Positions 47,901 through 55,682 of a DNA stretch of 57,380 nucleotides are shown here, in pieces. The translations under genes and the position numbers were made by a program. The notes below the pieces were generated by a model. It saw only the letters and a list, made by a program, of their open reading frames with translations, was not told the DNA's origin and made no database searches. How positions within the stretch are numbered: the stretch's first letter is position 1; every line of letters starts with the position of its first letter. Origin of the DNA: Fidelibacterota bacterium (GTDB taxonomy: Bacteria; Fidelibacterota; UBA8477; JABMPR01); the NCBI GenBank assembly GCA_018673925.1, contig JABHBL010000003.1, positions 1 to 57,380 on the forward strand, written 5' to 3'.

Positions 47901-50900
47901 TTCCTGCAACCATAGTCATCGTTCCAAAATTCGTCACACTATTGGGGCCTGTTGTTCCTGAATTGGAGATGTCTCCTGTATTAGGTACAGTTCCAGTTGT
48001 TGGTCTAATCTGCAAACCACTGAATGTGAGCTCACCGGGCTGGCTAGCCACCGTAGAAATGGCATCAATGGTAAAAGTGACAGCTGAACTTGTCCGTGAT
48101 GTATAGGAGGCTGCCAGTAAGGTTGAAGTACCATAGGCTTCTTGGGCAGTAACGGAAGGTAGTGTCCCGGCTGTATCCCATTCATATCCGGTGGGAGCGG
48201 TGAAAACAATGGTTCCGCCCAAAGTCAAATCACCTGCAACATCTTCAGTGATACGCGGTCCGGTAAGTGTAGTATATGTGGTGTTAGCATCATCAGCGGA
48301 TATCGCTTCCCCGCCCGTGGCCTTGGCAAGCAAATGTACACTTATTGCATATTTGTCTGAAAAATAGTGCTCAATACTTTCTCTCTCTGATTCACTAATA
48401 TGACGGCCATAATGTACCACCTCGGCAATCATGCCATCCCAACCGCCACCAGCACTTTGACCCAAAAGGGCTCTTGTCGCTTCTGTAATGGCACCATTCG
48501 GGGCAGGACCTGCAAAGGATGGATTATTTAGAACACCATCGATGTAGAGATTCCATATCTCATCATCCTTCCAATCTACACAAACTATTTGTGCCACGGT
48601 ACTTTGCTGATCAGCAGAGCTTTCTAACTCATTTTCGGCAACATCTTCTTTTACTGCGGCCTTAATCACATTCAGCCCAGACGCATTGTCTCCAACGGCA
48701 TCATATCGTAATGAGAAGGAATAGTCTCCATTTGCTGCCAATCTTGTAGCCCAGATTCCCTTGTCCGTAGATGTAATGTCTGATTTTACTACAAAAAATG
48801 TTGTGAACTCAGTCAGGCCATCAATGTATAGTTCCCCATCACCATCTGTTAGAGCCTCACCACCACCAGACCACTCAATGGCACTCTCTCCATTTAGACC
48901 TGCCACACTTTGTCGCCAAAGAGGTGCTCCTGATGAATTGATAAAATCTCGACCATTGCCACTCTGATCCTTCCACACTTGTACGTCATCGCCATCTACT
49001 GCAAGAGCATCCCCTGCATTGTTGGTGTAAACGCCCTCGTTCGAATTAAGCCATAGATCGAGCCCCGAGATTGTGGCGGGCTCACCTGAGGCTATTGAAC
49101 GGGTTTGTGTATTGCTTTCAGCAGCTGCCAAATCGTAGGCTTTGTAGGTGATCACTCGAGTGGGTGTATGTGGAGTACCTATTAGATTTTCGTAGATCAC
49201 AGTGCGCACCGCAGTTTGATAAGTACTAAGTGCCTTATTTCCTGCTAGGACTAACTTTCCGCTACCACCATACCAGGTGCCGGTAATCCCATAAATGCTA
49301 GAATAACCAAGACTATCTTCGCCCGTGTGGTAATTAGTGGTAATTTGGATGGTGATGCTATCTAGCTTGGTATGGTCACCATCACTGATGGTAAGGGAAT
49401 CGGTAATGGCGATTGCGCCATCCCCGGCGAAATAGACAAGCCCGGCTCCTTCAATATCTGCCAGCACGGGTGCGTCGTTCACCGCAGTAACACTCACATT
49501 TCGTGACTGAACATTGCTCTGGGCAAGGCCATCACTCACCTTAAATGAAATCGTCCTGGTAGATTCATCGGGGTCAGGATCCAAATTATCATACGTCACC
49601 GATCTGAGCGCAATCTGATAATCTGTTTTTGTTGCGCTTCCCACAAGAAGTAACTCCCCACTCACACTACTCCAGGTCGGTGTGATGCCATAAGCAGAAG
49701 TAAAGTCCAACTTATCCTCACCACTTATATAATTGGAGGAAATCGTGACCCAGGCACTATCCAAATAATAATCATCTATATCTGATATTGCTAAGGCGGT
49801 GGTCAGGATGGTATCGGGATCACCGTCGGTATAGGCCAGTGTTGTTCCTTCAATGCTAGCCAAGACGGGAGCATTGTTGGTTGCTCCTATGGTAATGTCT
49901 CTGGTTACGGTTGAACTAAAGCCAGACCCATCGTTGATTTTAAAACTGAGTGTTCTCGTAGATGTGGATGGTACGGCGTTTGAGTTCTGATAATAAACTT
50001 CCTGAAGGGCAGAAGAATAATCGGTCAGAGAGGCATTACCCGTAAGTCTGAGTGTCCCTATACTTTCATTCCAGGTTCCTGAAATACCATATGCAGTAGT
50101 AAAAGTAAGTGTATCCTCGCTACTTAAATAATTAGTGCTTATCCAGACATTGGCACTGTCCAGATTGAACTCGCTGTAGTCGTGGCAGTCCAGGCTGTTT
50201 GTGATAAGTGTGGCAGCATCATTTGCCTGGTAGGAAAGCGCGATGGTTTCAAGATCAGAAATATATGGGAGCTCGTTGGTGGTAGATACAGTCAGGAACG
50301 ACCCAGGGGCTGTCATGTTGTTGTACTCTGTGGTGATCCAATCTGCGCTTAATTCTACACTGGAAATCCTGACTTCATCGATAAGTCCATCCCAGGAACT
50401 GGTTGCACCATCCTTAGAACCTTTACCTATGAGTAATTTAGTGCTTTTATTTGTGGTTCCAGATCTTGAATTGGACCATGAAGGGGTATCCAGACTGCCA
50501 TCTATATAAAAGTTAGTCACTACTCCACTAGATTGGGCCATGGTGAGGTATTGCCAATTGAGTGTTGCCGAACCATTACTTGATTCATGTCGTTGTTTAC
50601 TGTTCGTTCCCAGTAGTGAGGAAGTTCGAAACACATTCGTTCCACCTCCTTTTTCACCGGCTGCATCTTGGCGGATCATCATCCTTCTATCAAGCGCGTC
50701 CGGGTCTGTTCCGTATATCAAACCCTTATCAGTTCCAAGCGCATCGGCTTTGGCCCAGAGTGAGATGGTAAATGCTCCTAAACCATCAAGATAGCTTCCA
50801 CCTTTCAATTCTTCGAGATCATCACCATCACCATCAAACTCCCTGGCGTTACCCAGATACCCGCTGCTGTTTGCGGCTGTATTGTGATCTGTGAGTGTAT

Positions 50901-51375
50901 AAGCGCCAGCAGCATCGCTGAGGTCTTCTAAATGCCAGACTCCCAGATAATTGCTATTCCAAGTCAGGGTGTCTGATTGATCGGTATATATAGCTGGTTT
51001 TCCAAAGTAGAGATAGATGGTACTGTCTACCGTGGGTGTCAAAGTTGGAAGATTAACCCAACACAGTAAATCTCCCGTGGATGCAGTATAATTTTGTAAT
51101 TCGTGTTTCAATAAGGTTGATCCGTCAGATTGAGTAAAAACGATATCATAGCCAGAAGGATTTACCACACCACCACCATTTGAGGTAGATTTTAAATCAG
51201 CTTCGGTAACCTTGATCATAACGGGAAAATTCGCATGATCAGTAGATCCGCTGATCTGTGTACCATTAAGCGTGATTAATTTGCGATGCTCATATCCTGC
51301 AGGTTGAGCTAGCAGACCTGAATTAAATAGCAGAAATACCAATACTACCCAGAGCTGACTCTGCCTGTATCTCAT
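44980..51375 (-). CDS. Giant secreted multidomain adhesin-like protein with sorting tail
   Basis: 2131 residues from ATG 51373-51375; the longer TTG start at 51429 would fall at the predicted transcript start. Domains in order: signal peptide (to about 25); DUF2341 (about 30-135); a LamG/concanavalin-like lectin (150-355); three cadherin-like repeats of about 130 residues (375-775), each starting NAPVLA; a second LamG (790-990); Ig-like/invasin repeats (1010-1500); a beta-solenoid-like part (about 1520-1680); and a C-terminal QNYPNPFNNGT...KKMILLR sorting tail. It should be exported and displayed on the cell surface to bind glycans or other cells. It heads the operon with two DUF4402-like subunits. 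Confidence 0.82.
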   Translation of the reverse strand: MRYRQSQLWVVLVFLLFNSGLLAQPAGYEHRKLITLNGTQISGSTDHANFPVMIKVTEADLKSTSNGGGVVNPSGYDIVFTQSDGSTLLKHELQNYTASTGDLLCWVNLPTLTPTVDSTIYLYFGKPAIYTDQSDTLTWNSNYLGVWHLEDLSDAAGAYTLTDHNTAANSSGYLGNAREFDGDGDDLEELKGGSYLDGLGAFTISLWAKADALGTDKGLIYGTDPDALDRRMMIRQDAAGEKGGGTNVFRTSSLLGTNSKQRHESSNGSATLNWQYLTMAQSSGVVTNFYIDGSLDTPSWSNSRSGTTNKSTKLLIGKGSKDGATSSWDGLIDEVRISSVELSADWITTEYNNMTAPGSFLTVSTTNELPYISDLETIALSYQANDAATLITNSLDCHDYSEFNLDSANVWISTNYLSSEDTLTFTTAYGISGTWNESIGTLRLTGNASLTDYSSALQEVYYQNSNAVPSTSTRTLSFKINDGSGFSSTVTRDITIGATNNAPVLASIEGTTLAYTDGDPDTILTTALAISDIDDYYLDSAWVTISSNYISGEDKLDFTSAYGITPTWSSVSGELLLVGSATKTDYQIALRSVTYDNLDPDPDESTRTISFKVSDGLAQSNVQSRNVSVTAVNDAPVLADIEGAGLVYFAGDGAIAITDSLTISDGDHTKLDSITIQITTNYHTGEDSLGYSSIYGITGTWYGGSGKLVLAGNKALSTYQTAVRTVIYENLIGTPHTPTRVITYKAYDLAAAESNTQTRSIASGEPATISGLDLWLNSNEGVYTNNAGDALAVDGDDVQVWKDQSGNGRDFINSSGAPLWRQSVAGLNGESAIEWSGGGEALTDGDGELYIDGLTEFTTFFVVKSDITSTDKGIWATRLAANGDYSFSLRYDAVGDNASGLNVIKAAVKEDVAENELESSADQQSTVAQIVCVDWKDDEIWNLYIDGVLNNPSFAGPAPNGAITEATRALLGQSAGGGWDGMIAEVVHYGRHISESERESIEHYFSDKYAISVHLLAKATGGEAISADDANTTYTTLTGPRITEDVAGDLTLGGTIVFTAPTGYEWDTAGTLPSVTAQEAYGTSTLLAASYTSRTSSAVTFTIDAISTVASQPGELTFSGLQIRPTTGTVPNTGDISNSGTTGPNSVTNFGTMTMVAGTPTKVVYTQEPTNGTVNELLPSVIAEIQDTNGNTMEIAGTSVSIAITTGTGTLSGTTSLNTDAAGQVSFSDLAINAADDFILTANSSGLTLAVSSTFSTSVAGQYTTFLVEKLSGGNILTQTAGVDFNIKISAVDGTQTADANFDTSATITSTGTLSNGGGVTSNFIAGVLSSYTMAISSIGNYTITATDTSGNIYGTSNTFTVESGPASAGLSTISANPTVLENDAVSTSTITVQIKDAGGNNHSSGGETVNLITTAGTLLGSVTDNGNGTYTQLLQSSSTVEEATISGVLNGNAMTDVATVQFNAYTNIWESDPGNDSYTTRWDTIVNWDANTIPVLTDAVLIPANPADGTRYPLINTDNQQVASLTIESGADVSLSGSISFDILGDLLGAGTILGGANDTVRVSGNLGIAASSIKYYEMDGSSQQVLSSPLTLYNLTVDNSSGVRLDGNTEITSTLTLTTGSLIVPSGSSLIANTKSITSGTIRSEREITGTTGWRLLASPVASTYGDLFNNIFTQGYTGSDSATGSPSILYYDESYTGTDNQRWRKPTNSTNATTAGRGLFVYVFGSIGGDAAYSDPLPITLDVSGDEEEGTAGIFDFGVTYTALADTGWNLVGNPFAAAIDWDDAGWTKTNMDNVIYIWDHTANSGAGAYLTWNGSSGSLGDGLIPPFQGFWVKANAAGPSLKVPKSSKTTGGVFYKQNSDPDPLIMFLLESDTLSASTHIQFNETGSIHKDIRDAYYLVPPTDTYLDLYTKSYDNSYLAIQSHPYRFGRPLEIPIYVDGHVDSNPLSGIYRISWPRFEGMHPEWTLTLEDLETGESIDLIENDYYEFDYASLSKRPLDSIVPSKALTRTEPFQLLKKSGGDGPRFILSVDPGNAFPEIPKDFALGQNYPNPFNNGTIIPFSIPLEGRVTATIYDVKGRVVDQLVENKLYFAGQHQLNWLATGRSSGIYFCQMQIDNKYFTKKMILLR

Positions 51376-51440
51376 GCTACTTAATATATTCAAATTGCTA
51401 ATGTGCTCATTCCTTACGATTTGGGCCAACCCCTTTTATA

Positions 51441-51456
51441 GACAACATATATGCCA
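51441..51456 (-). promoter_or_regulatory. Sigma-54-type -24/-12 promoter of the adhesin operon
   Basis: Minus strand TGGCAT-ATATG-TTGTC, followed by TATAAAAGGGG. Exact -24/-12 spacing. The predicted start near 51430 gives a 55-base leader before ATG 51375. Confidence 0.7.
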
Positions 51457-51629
51457 AAATATGGCATGTTCAGAAAGGAAGTATTCCAAGTATCGTAGAG
51501 TTGTCATAAATAATACATATCTCATTATTTTTATTATACTTATAATACATAACAATTCTCAGGTCATATAGCATTATTACTGATACGCTGTCCTCTATAA
51601 AGCCCCATAACATAACACATTCATAATTA

Positions 51630-51658
51630 TGTGACAGCACTCATTGATCTGCGTCACA
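51630..51658. promoter_or_regulatory. Activator-site candidate TGTGAC-N17-GTCACA (adhesin operon, site 1)
   Basis: A perfect inverted repeat with a 17-base spacer, about 175 bases upstream of the -24 box, where enhancer-binding proteins usually bind. Matching sites stand at 52997 and 54708. Confidence 0.6.
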
Positions 51659-51662
51659 TTTT

Positions 51663-51691
51663 CATGACAATTTCTGTCCGAATTTGTCGTA
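51663..51691. promoter_or_regulatory. Activator-site candidate, imperfect (adhesin operon, site 2)
   Basis: CATGAC-N17-GTCGTA, 33 bases (about three helical turns) from the perfect site. Tandem sites on one DNA face are usual for oligomeric activators. Confidence 0.45.
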
Positions 51692-51714
51692 CAACTTTAT
51701 TATTGCTTGAGAAC

Positions 51715-51726
51715 GTGGATATCCAC
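51715..51726. other. Short palindrome GTGGATATCCAC
   Basis: A perfect 12-base palindrome, flanked by AACGTG and CACGTT, between the terminator at 51767 and the activator sites. The role is unknown. Confidence 0.3.
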
Positions 51727-51766
51727 ACGTTCGTTTTCAGATGGATATATGTCAAAAGAAGAGAAA

Positions 51767-51791
51767 TAAAAAAAGCCCTGAAACAGGGCTT
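51767..51791 (-). terminator. Rho-independent terminator of PilX-like copy A
   Basis: Minus strand AGCCCTG, loop TTT, CAGGGCT, then TTTTTT. Identical stem at 53556-53578 behind copy B. Confidence 0.9.
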
Positions 51792-51821
51792 CTAAAAGTT
51801 TGAATATAAGTGGAGCGGGGA

Positions 51822-52742
51822 TTAATCGATGCGAGCCCATTCCTGAATTTGCTTGGGCCAGTCATAATCTTCATAGTTGCCAAATCCCAGATTCCAGGCG
51901 TAATATTTACTACCATCATCATCAAGCATGTCAATATCTCTACAGATACGGGCAGTCTTTGCGATCACAGGACCGGTAAACTCACCTTCATGCAATCTTA
52001 CGTGACCGGCTGAGTAGATGGCACCTTCTATATGAATTTCATCTCCGTAACCTTGATCAAAATGTGTATCGTTGTATGGATTGGTCATAATAATTGCAGG
52101 TAGTGGAACTCCATTGATAAGTGAAGCCTTCAGTTTGACATCATCTTTGGGCTGGATATCGTAGCCAGTAAAAACCAGGGTAACATTCTCTTTGTCAACA
52201 TTGTGAATATCAAGATAACTGCCATGAAATATATTAATACCCTCAACCACATCCTCGTCGTGAATATGATCATTCCATAACCACACTTCCTGGGCAGCAT
52301 TGGCTACAAGATAGGCCATATCAACTTGGGGTAGAAATTCCATATCATGTCTTAACTGGTGGATTGGTTCTTCGCTGATGGTCTTGCCACCATTAAAATC
52401 AATCCCATATTTCGTAGCAACGGCGCGCTTGAAGTGTGAATCTTCTGATAGATCAAGGATAAGACCGTTGGTCTCATCATCAGTAGTCTTGATTACTGTA
52501 AGTCTTTGCAAAGCGCTATCATATGCTGCGGTGACATTGCCCACTGTGAAATTTCCTAGGTTGTCACCCCCTGCATTCACACGCCATAGAGCCACATTGG
52601 CAAATGATTCAACCTCAACCTGATCCTGTACTGTTTCTACAGCTGCCTGTGTATCCAGGTTAACTACAGTAGCTAGATTAAGAACACCCAGACCAGTGGC
52701 ACTGAAGATGACGGCGGTGATCATGATAGCGACGATATACAT
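51822..52742 (-). CDS. PilX-like type IV pilus-associated protein, copy A
   Basis: 306 residues, with one N-terminal membrane helix (MYIVAIMITAVIFSATGLGVL) and no prepilin G/E site. The rest is a soluble, Asp/His-rich domain (DMEFLPQVDMAYLVANAAQEVWLW; HIEGAIYSAGHVRLHEGE, which is bactofilin-like in part). The form recalls PilX-type minor pilin partners, but no family is certain. ATG start (52742); no upstream in-frame start is available. 9 residues differ from copy B. Driven by the sigma-54-type box at 52884. Confidence 0.6.
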   Translation of the reverse strand: MYIVAIMITAVIFSATGLGVLNLATVVNLDTQAAVETVQDQVEVESFANVALWRVNAGGDNLGNFTVGNVTAAYDSALQRLTVIKTTDDETNGLILDLSEDSHFKRAVATKYGIDFNGGKTISEEPIHQLRHDMEFLPQVDMAYLVANAAQEVWLWNDHIHDEDVVEGINIFHGSYLDIHNVDKENVTLVFTGYDIQPKDDVKLKASLINGVPLPAIIMTNPYNDTHFDQGYGDEIHIEGAIYSAGHVRLHEGEFTGPVIAKTARICRDIDMLDDDGSKYYAWNLGFGNYEDYDWPKQIQEWARID

Positions 52743-52883
52743 TAGACCGCTCTCATGATAGGTTCTGATTTCTCATTGACATAGCTTGCTAATATAAACT
52801 TATTTCCAGGCTTAGGTGAATAAAGCGACGAAATAGAGTGTGTAAATAATATTGAAAAGTGCTTTCGCATAGTCCCTATATAG

Positions 52884-52899
52884 TTCAAAAGTTATGCCA
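52884..52899 (-). promoter_or_regulatory. Sigma-54-type -24/-12 promoter of PilX-like copy A
   Basis: Minus strand TGGCAT-AACTT-TTGAA, then CTATATAGGG. Predicted start near 52873, so the leader is about 130 bases. Confidence 0.65.
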
Positions 52900-52996
52900 T
52901 TTTTTTTCGATTTAACTAACTGCCTATCCCTCAGAGCTTTGCCGTATATGAACTAAACGAATAATTGATCAAATCACCGTAAATTTTGATGCATAA

Positions 52997-53025
52997 TGTG
53001 ACAATTTTAGGCGATTTGTGTCATA
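52997..53025. promoter_or_regulatory. Activator-site candidate TGTGAC-N17-GTCATA (copy A)
   Basis: Inverted repeat with the same 17-base spacer, about 100 bases upstream of the -24 box; one half-site base differs from perfect. Confidence 0.58.
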
Positions 53026-53432
53026 TTATCCGAACATTTGCTAAAAGTTAACTAATTATTTGCTCATGATTTTACTCAATATCAAGTTTAATCATGGTTC
53101 AATATCGGCATATTAATATAATATATACACTTACTTACGGACTCCACTTGAATTGATAATTTGAAATATTCATCGCTTTTATTCAAGCAAACAAAAACAG
53201 GATTAAACTGCAATTCGTATTAAATATATTACACTTTTCGATCATCTTGAGAAAATCAATATATTTTTAAAGTGACTTATAATGCTAGTTCTAGGATGAT
53301 ATTATCTGCTAAAAAGAGAATTAGTACATAATAATATTTTTTTAGTGCAAGGGACCTGAGAATAAGGCTTGGTGAAGCGAATGAATAAGAACACCCATTT
53401 ATGAAACAGCTATTCTCTATACTACATATTGA

Positions 53433-53610
53433 GATTCAAAATCAAACTACCACTACCCCTGCCGATTCGACCATGGCCAGAACTGGGAAGCTTTTGCTTA
53501 TTACGGCCAATTGGATCTACTGTATCGTGAAGGAGAAGATTTATTCATAGACAAGAAAAAAGCCCTGAAACAGGGCTTCTATAATTTTGAATATAAGTGG
53601 AGCGGGGATT
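53433..53610 (+). other. Coding-like remnant between the duplicated genes
   Basis: 53341-53555 has no counterpart I see in the other copy. A plus-strand open stretch from 53433 contains 26 codons (53481-53552) that look like real protein (NWEAFAYYGQLDLLYREGED) and then runs into the terminator. It has no good start or ribosome site, so it may be the end of a lost gene. Confidence 0.25.
53556..53578 (-). terminator. Rho-independent terminator of PilX-like copy B
   Basis: Same stem as at 51767 (AGCCCTG/CAGGGCT), followed by TTTTTTC on the minus strand. Confidence 0.9.
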
Positions 53611-54529
53611 AATCGATACGAGCCCATTCCTGAATTTGCTTGGGCCAGTCATAATCTTCATAGTTGCCAAATCCCAGATTCCAGGCGTAATATTTACTAC
53701 CATCATCATCAAGCATGTCAATATCTCTACAGATACGGGCTGTCTTTGCGATCACAGGACCGGTAAACTCACCTTCATGCAATCTCACATGTCCAGCGGA
53801 ATAGATGGCACCCTCTATATGAATCTCGTCATTATAACCCTGATCAAAATGAGTATCGTTGTATGGATTGGTCATAATTATTGCAGGTAGTGGAACTCCA
53901 TTGATAAGTGGAGCTTTCAGTTTCACATCATCTTTGGGCTGGATATCGTAGCCAGTGAAAACCAGAGTAACATTCTCTTTGTCAACATTGTGAATATCAA
54001 GATAGTTGCCATGAAATATATTAATCCCTTCAACCACATCCTCGTCGTGAATATGATCATCCCAAAGCCATACCTCTTGAGCAGCATTTGCTACAAGATA
54101 GGCCATGTCAACTTGGGGTAGAAATTCCATATCATGTCTTAACTGGTGGATTGGTTCTTCGCTGATGGTTTTGTCGCCATTGAAATCAATACCATTTTGT
54201 GTAGCAACGGCGCGCTTAAAGTGTGAATCTTCTGATAGATCAAGGATAAGACCGTTGGTCTCATCATCAGTAGTCTTGATTACTGTAAGTCTTTTTAAAG
54301 TACTATCATATGCTGCGGTGACATTGCCAACTGTGAAATTTCCTAGGTTGTCCCCTCCTGCATTCACACGCCATAGAGCCACATTGGCAAATGATTCAAC
54401 CTCAACCTGATCCTGTACTGTTTCTACAGCTGCCTGTGTATCCAGGTTAACTACAGTAGCAAGATTAAGAACACCCAGACCAGTGGCACTGAAGATGACA
54501 GCAGTAATCATAATGGCAACGATATACAT
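53609..54529 (-). CDS. PilX-like type IV pilus-associated protein, copy B
   Basis: 306 residues, the same architecture as copy A: N-terminal membrane helix, then a soluble Asp/His-rich domain. The copies differ at nine positions (for example KYG to QNG near residue 110, WNDH to WDDH, KAS to KAP). An in-frame TAA just upstream fixes the start at ATG 54529, since it excludes any longer form. Own sigma-54-type promoter at 54596. It lies after the two prepilin genes in the transcription direction, though 650 bases apart. Confidence 0.6.
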   Translation of the reverse strand: MYIVAIMITAVIFSATGLGVLNLATVVNLDTQAAVETVQDQVEVESFANVALWRVNAGGDNLGNFTVGNVTAAYDSTLKRLTVIKTTDDETNGLILDLSEDSHFKRAVATQNGIDFNGDKTISEEPIHQLRHDMEFLPQVDMAYLVANAAQEVWLWDDHIHDEDVVEGINIFHGNYLDIHNVDKENVTLVFTGYDIQPKDDVKLKAPLINGVPLPAIIMTNPYNDTHFDQGYNDEIHIEGAIYSAGHVRLHEGEFTGPVIAKTARICRDIDMLDDDGSKYYAWNLGFGNYEDYDWPKQIQEWARID

Positions 54530-54595
54530 GTGTTATACCACTCTCATGGTTTTAATTGGGCTGGTTATGATTTGATTTCGCATGCCCCCTTATAG

Positions 54596-54611
54596 TTCAA
54601 CAATTGTGCCA
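54596..54611 (-). promoter_or_regulatory. Sigma-54-type -24/-12 promoter of PilX-like copy B
   Basis: Minus strand TGGCAC-AATTG-TTGAA, then CTATAAGGGG. This is the closest of the four to the consensus. Predicted start near 54585, leader about 56 bases. Confidence 0.75.
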
Positions 54612-54707
54612 CATTTTATCATCTTTAGTAACCTTCTATGCATCAGGGGCTTACACCTATTCACTCAATGCATTTTCCATAAAATATTGAAACATTTTTA
54701 TAGTTAA

Positions 54708-54736
54708 TGTGACACTTTTTTGCAAATTTTGTCACT
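54708..54736. promoter_or_regulatory. Activator-site candidate TGTGAC-N17-GTCACT (copy B)
   Basis: Inverted repeat with a 17-base spacer, about 100 bases upstream of the -24 box, as in copy A. The remainder of 54737-55181 contains no gene I can support. Confidence 0.6.
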
Positions 54737-55181
54737 TTATTACAACAATAACCATTATTCTCGAGCCATTAGATTTGGTTTTTACCTGGAATCAGGCCAT
54801 ATCTCAAGTAAGTAAGCTGACATTAATTCCTAATATACAGTCACTTATGGATATTGTTTATTAATTGGAGTATGAATTGATGTCGCTTTTACGCTAGGTC
54901 CTGGAAACGACCAATTACCTGCAATTGTACTAAATATATTACACATTTTAGCTTTTATCCAACACGCTATCCCTTAGCTAATATGATACAATATACTAGT
55001 TATGGGATGATAATACTGAATATGAGCTTAGTATTAGCTGGAAATAGATATTTCTATGTGTGGATTATAAAAAATATCGGCGATAATAGATGCTACCCCA
55101 TAAGATTGAATTATTGTAGAGATGCAGAACGTACTATTGTGGTTTTAATACAGGGTTGGCAACAACGATTGGAGCGGGGGC

Positions 55182-55682
55182 CTAATTACGAATGGCTACT
55201 ATCCATTCCAATTCGATACTATCACCCTCTTCCGAGAGCACCATGGTAACATCCAACATCTTTTTGCTGTAGCCAGTTCTTTCTGTAAAGAGTATTTCAG
55301 AAATATCTGAATCAATGGGGCTGTGTATCAAGCTGTCAATTTTCCATTCTAAGTTCAGCCCATTCGCCGAGAGATGATCTACAGTCCCATCCATTCGAAC
55401 TGAACGTAGGATAATGCCCGATGTTGATGTGATCTCTGAGCTCTCGTCACTGGCACTTGCGAAGATTTGAAGTGAATCAGAAACCTGGCTGGTGAGTTTG
55501 GTTCTTACATATTGATCCACCACAAAAGCATCCTGGCTCAACTGGGATCGCACCATTGTATCATTATACATATTACGGGTAAACATGAGAACCGATGAGA
55601 AGCCAATGGCTACAATACTAGAGATCACAGTAGCTATCATGAGCTCTACCAGGGTAGTTCCTCTGGAGTTATGGTTATACAC
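55182..55682 (-). CDS. Type IV prepilin-like protein (PilW/PulJ-like)
   Basis: 166 residues, GTG start. Prepilin signature SRG-TTLVELMIATVISSIVA with Glu5 and a hydrophobic helix. The soluble domain is typical of minor pseudopilins. It shares one base with the preceding prepilin gene (stop TAG, start GTG), so translation is coupled. Needs a prepilin peptidase encoded elsewhere. Confidence 0.82.
   Translation of the reverse strand: MYNHNSRGTTLVELMIATVISSIVAIGFSSVLMFTRNMYNDTMVRSQLSQDAFVVDQYVRTKLTSQVSDSLQIFASASDESSEITSTSGIILRSVRMDGTVDHLSANGLNLEWKIDSLIHSPIDSDISEILFTERTGYSKKMLDVTMVLSEEGDSIELEWIVAIRN

Larger units (their letters stand above)
51767..53340 (-). repeat. Tandem duplication, copy A
   Basis: Terminator, gene (51822-52742) and about 600 bases upstream match copy B (53556 to about 55040). 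The coding part is about 97% identical at protein level. The upstream part is diverged, but short blocks remain (promoter, activator site, an AATATATTACAC block, and a CTAGTT..GGATGATA block). 52743-53340 holds no gene. Confidence 0.85.
53556..55040 (-). repeat. Tandem duplication, copy B
   Basis: Terminator, gene (53609-54529) and upstream region as in copy A. 54530-55040 is diverged but keeps the promoter, the activator site and the AATATATTACAC and CTAGTT..GGATGATA blocks at similar distances. Confidence 0.85.

Noticed and set aside
51822..54529. The two PilX-like copies as an insertion sequence or phage repeat
   Set aside because: There are no terminal inverted repeats, target duplications or transposase; each copy carries its own promoter and terminator, as in a gene duplication.
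54983..55249. Open frame of 88 codons on the plus strand between copy B and the prepilin genes
   Set aside because: It runs into the end of the PilW-like gene on the other strand, has no ribosome site, and its first part falls in the non-coding part of the duplication.
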